Below are positions 62,301 to 64,000 of a stretch of 64,000 nucleotides of DNA, in pieces. Source of the DNA: Ptychodera flava (lineage: Eukaryota; Hemichordata; Enteropneusta; Ptychoderidae); the NCBI RefSeq assembly GCF_041260155.1, contig NC_091941.1, positions 23,371,247 to 23,435,246 of the forward strand. Reading direction: 5' to 3'. The notes beneath the pieces were generated by a model, which was given only the letters and a program-made list of their open reading frames with translations, ran no database searches and had not been told where the DNA came from. How positions within the stretch are numbered: the stretch's first letter is position 1; the number at the start of each line of letters is the position of its first letter. Made by a program: the position numbers and the translations under genes.

Positions 62301-64000
62301 AACATCAGGCAACCAAAATGTCATTGTGAAAAAATTAGACCTGGCATCACTGGCTTCAGTGAGAGAATTTGCTGCTGACATCAACAAAGGTAGGATGTAA
62401 GTTGTGATTTCATTCAACATGCAGACTTGTCTAAGAATGTTATGTATGATTTGATAATGAAATTGGAGTGTCTGCGCAATACACATTTACCAAATCACAA
62501 AGTGTCTTCTAGGGGAATTATATTCATTTGTTATGACAGTGTTGGAAACTGGCCAAAATATTTGCCAGACATCAGGACTGGTAACTTTCAAAACTTGCCG
62601 GTCCTGCCAGAAAGTTGCCTGTCCTGAATTTTTGACAAATCCATTCATTCAAAAACACAAAACCATTATGTACTTCAAACTGTAAACAACTTTATTTTCA
62701 ACATGAGTATTAACTGTGATCTTACAAACAAACTGTTCTGAATTCCACTGTTTGAAATGAATTCTAATCCGGACTTGAATACAAAATTTCTACAATAACA
62801 ATGCTGATAATACTCTGATTAATTAATTATAATTAGTTAATGCAAACACACTTTGCCCATATCGCTCAAACAGTTAAAAGGTTTCACGATAGCGGGGAAA
62901 CATTTTTTTAATTTGTCTCCATTTTATGCCACTTTATCGTATAAAACCAAGATGCAATCTGTCATTGAATTGGTACTACAATCAACCAAACTGAAAAGAT
63001 TGCTGAGCAATACAGAAAACATCATCTGGCAAAGAAAATCAAAAACTGAGAGAGCTGCCATGTCAGTAATCAAAGTTGGCGGCATGAATTAAATAAACCA
63101 ATAGTCTCCTCAGACCAAACCGATTTCAAAGGCTGTTTACAGCAAATATTGTTAACGAAACCATGAAACCTGGGAATGGCTAAACACAGAGAAACAAGAT
63201 TTATTTCTCGAAGCAGCCCTTCACAACATGCTTTTCAAACACCGGAAAGCAGGCACCAATATCGACCCGAAATCTATTACAAAGTCCGCGAAAAATTGAC
63301 ACAAAACTAAAAGTTCGGATAATCGATTTAAATGCCTAAAACAAACTAATGGTTGACAGATTAGTACAACATTTACTGTTAACATAACGAGCACTAGCAA
63401 CGCTCAAAATATGCCCTAAAACAAAAATCCTTATAAGCGTCCAGAAGCTCCGGTCGATGCTTGGTCATGTCAATTATAATATGACACCACACACCGGATA
63501 GCTCACTATAGAGTCAGTCGATAGTGGCTAACTCTCTCAATAACGAATCTGGCTTCTCCTCCTCGAGGACGAAGATGACTTCATCACACAACCAAGCGGA
63601 TAGGATACAAAACAAGAGAGCGACTGATGAAGGAACCCCATTTTTGGTTCCGAAACACCGTTAAGGCGAATCACTCAATCAACAAACCGGTTTATTGGGG
63701 ACCCAAATCACATGACTAGGGTCAAAGCACTATGGATTCACCGGTGTCTTGCCATGTATTCCACACAAAATAAATGCAATGATCCTTTTATTCACCATAT
63801 CGTAATACTAAGCAATCTTGGTAGAGCCGATATGTGGAGTTGCCCTCATTTTCCTTTATATCCTTTATATCTTTATATCTTTCCTTTATATCTTTATATT
63901 TATAGCACTGGCAGATATCGCGCAAATCTCGCTTAGTGTGAGATTTACTAGTATTAGCGACGACTTCCTGTTTACCCGTGTTTACATGTCTCGCTTGCAT
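59328..64000 (+). CDS. RDH13-like short-chain dehydrogenase C, 3' partial
   Basis: Exons 59328-59386, 61401-61519 and 62234-62389 lie in the window; the rest lies beyond the right edge. They give 111 complete codons. Visible: a hydrophobic N-terminus (MVFYIIALVVVSVPVLYLL), [21 protein letters not shown] and the KKLDLASL block. Exons 2 and 3 have the same lengths (119, 156) and phases as in gene B, so B and C are recent paralogs. The frame is intact as far as seen. The catalytic Ser, Tyr and Lys exons are outside. Likely NADPH-dependent retinal or aldehyde reductase at a membrane, by family. Confidence 0.88.
61146..61229. mobile_element. 84-bp TTAA-flanked MITE, copy 3
   Basis: In gene C intron 1. 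TTAA flanks both sides, the right end is GTGAAAGGA, and the internal CTGGTCCACAATCACCATTG block matches the copy at 6254-6338. Confidence 0.6.
62390..64000 (+). other. gene C intron 3, partial
   Basis: No exon 4 is found before the edge. The segment at about 63590-63715 (GGAACCCC, T-run, GGTTCC) may be a worn retroelement end. A TATATCTTTA-type repeat lies at 63855-63905. Confidence 0.5.

Noticed and set aside
63590-63715. GGAACC hairpin segment near the right edge as a LINE or Penelope-like end
   Set aside because: Too short and too weak in similarity to call; kept only as a remark in the intron entry.

Overview
The window reads as nuclear DNA of an animal. Genes are split into short exons with GT-AG introns, introns are long, the DNA is AT-rich with many simple repeats and small transposons, and there is a 5S rRNA array. 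The 5S sequence and repeat content suit a marine invertebrate, perhaps a deuterostome such as a hemichordate, but I cannot fix the species.

Layout. 124-255 (+) is the last exon of the mitochondrial import chaperone TIMM9. 6642-21729 (-) is a complete ten-exon Rab GTPase of the Rab32/Rab38/Rab29 group (225 residues); its P-loop Gly-Lys is encoded by a five-base microexon. 25358-32238 (-), 35778-42612 (+) and 59328 to the right edge (+) are three paralogous RDH13-like short-chain dehydrogenases, called A, B and C here. They share exon lengths and intron phases. A and B are head to head. B is complete (315 residues). C is cut by the window edge. A carries a four-base insertion that breaks its frame, and alanine at the catalytic serine position.

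Between B and C lies a decayed 5S rDNA array (about 46.1-59.0 kb) with five gene positions, 1.2-4.6 kb apart. Four copies are intact. The fourth is split by a TTAA-targeting MITE that landed in its internal promoter. The spacers are paralogous, so several hairpin-type insertions can be read against empty sites with their target duplications. One spacer holds a LINE fragment that carries 15 bases of 5S sequence.

Intron 1 of gene A holds nine tandem units of about 226 bp, bounded by 10-bp inverted repeats. Most units carry a DR1 nuclear-receptor motif, notable in a retinol-dehydrogenase-like gene. Other mobile DNA includes two PIF/Harbinger-like elements with TTA duplications, several TTAA-flanked MITEs, and a MITE sitting inside a TA microsatellite.

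Functionally, the Rab is expected on lysosome-related organelles or mitochondria, TIMM9 in the mitochondrial intermembrane space, and RDH13-like enzymes at mitochondrial or ER membranes. I see no operon-like logic beyond tandem duplication of the dehydrogenase family.
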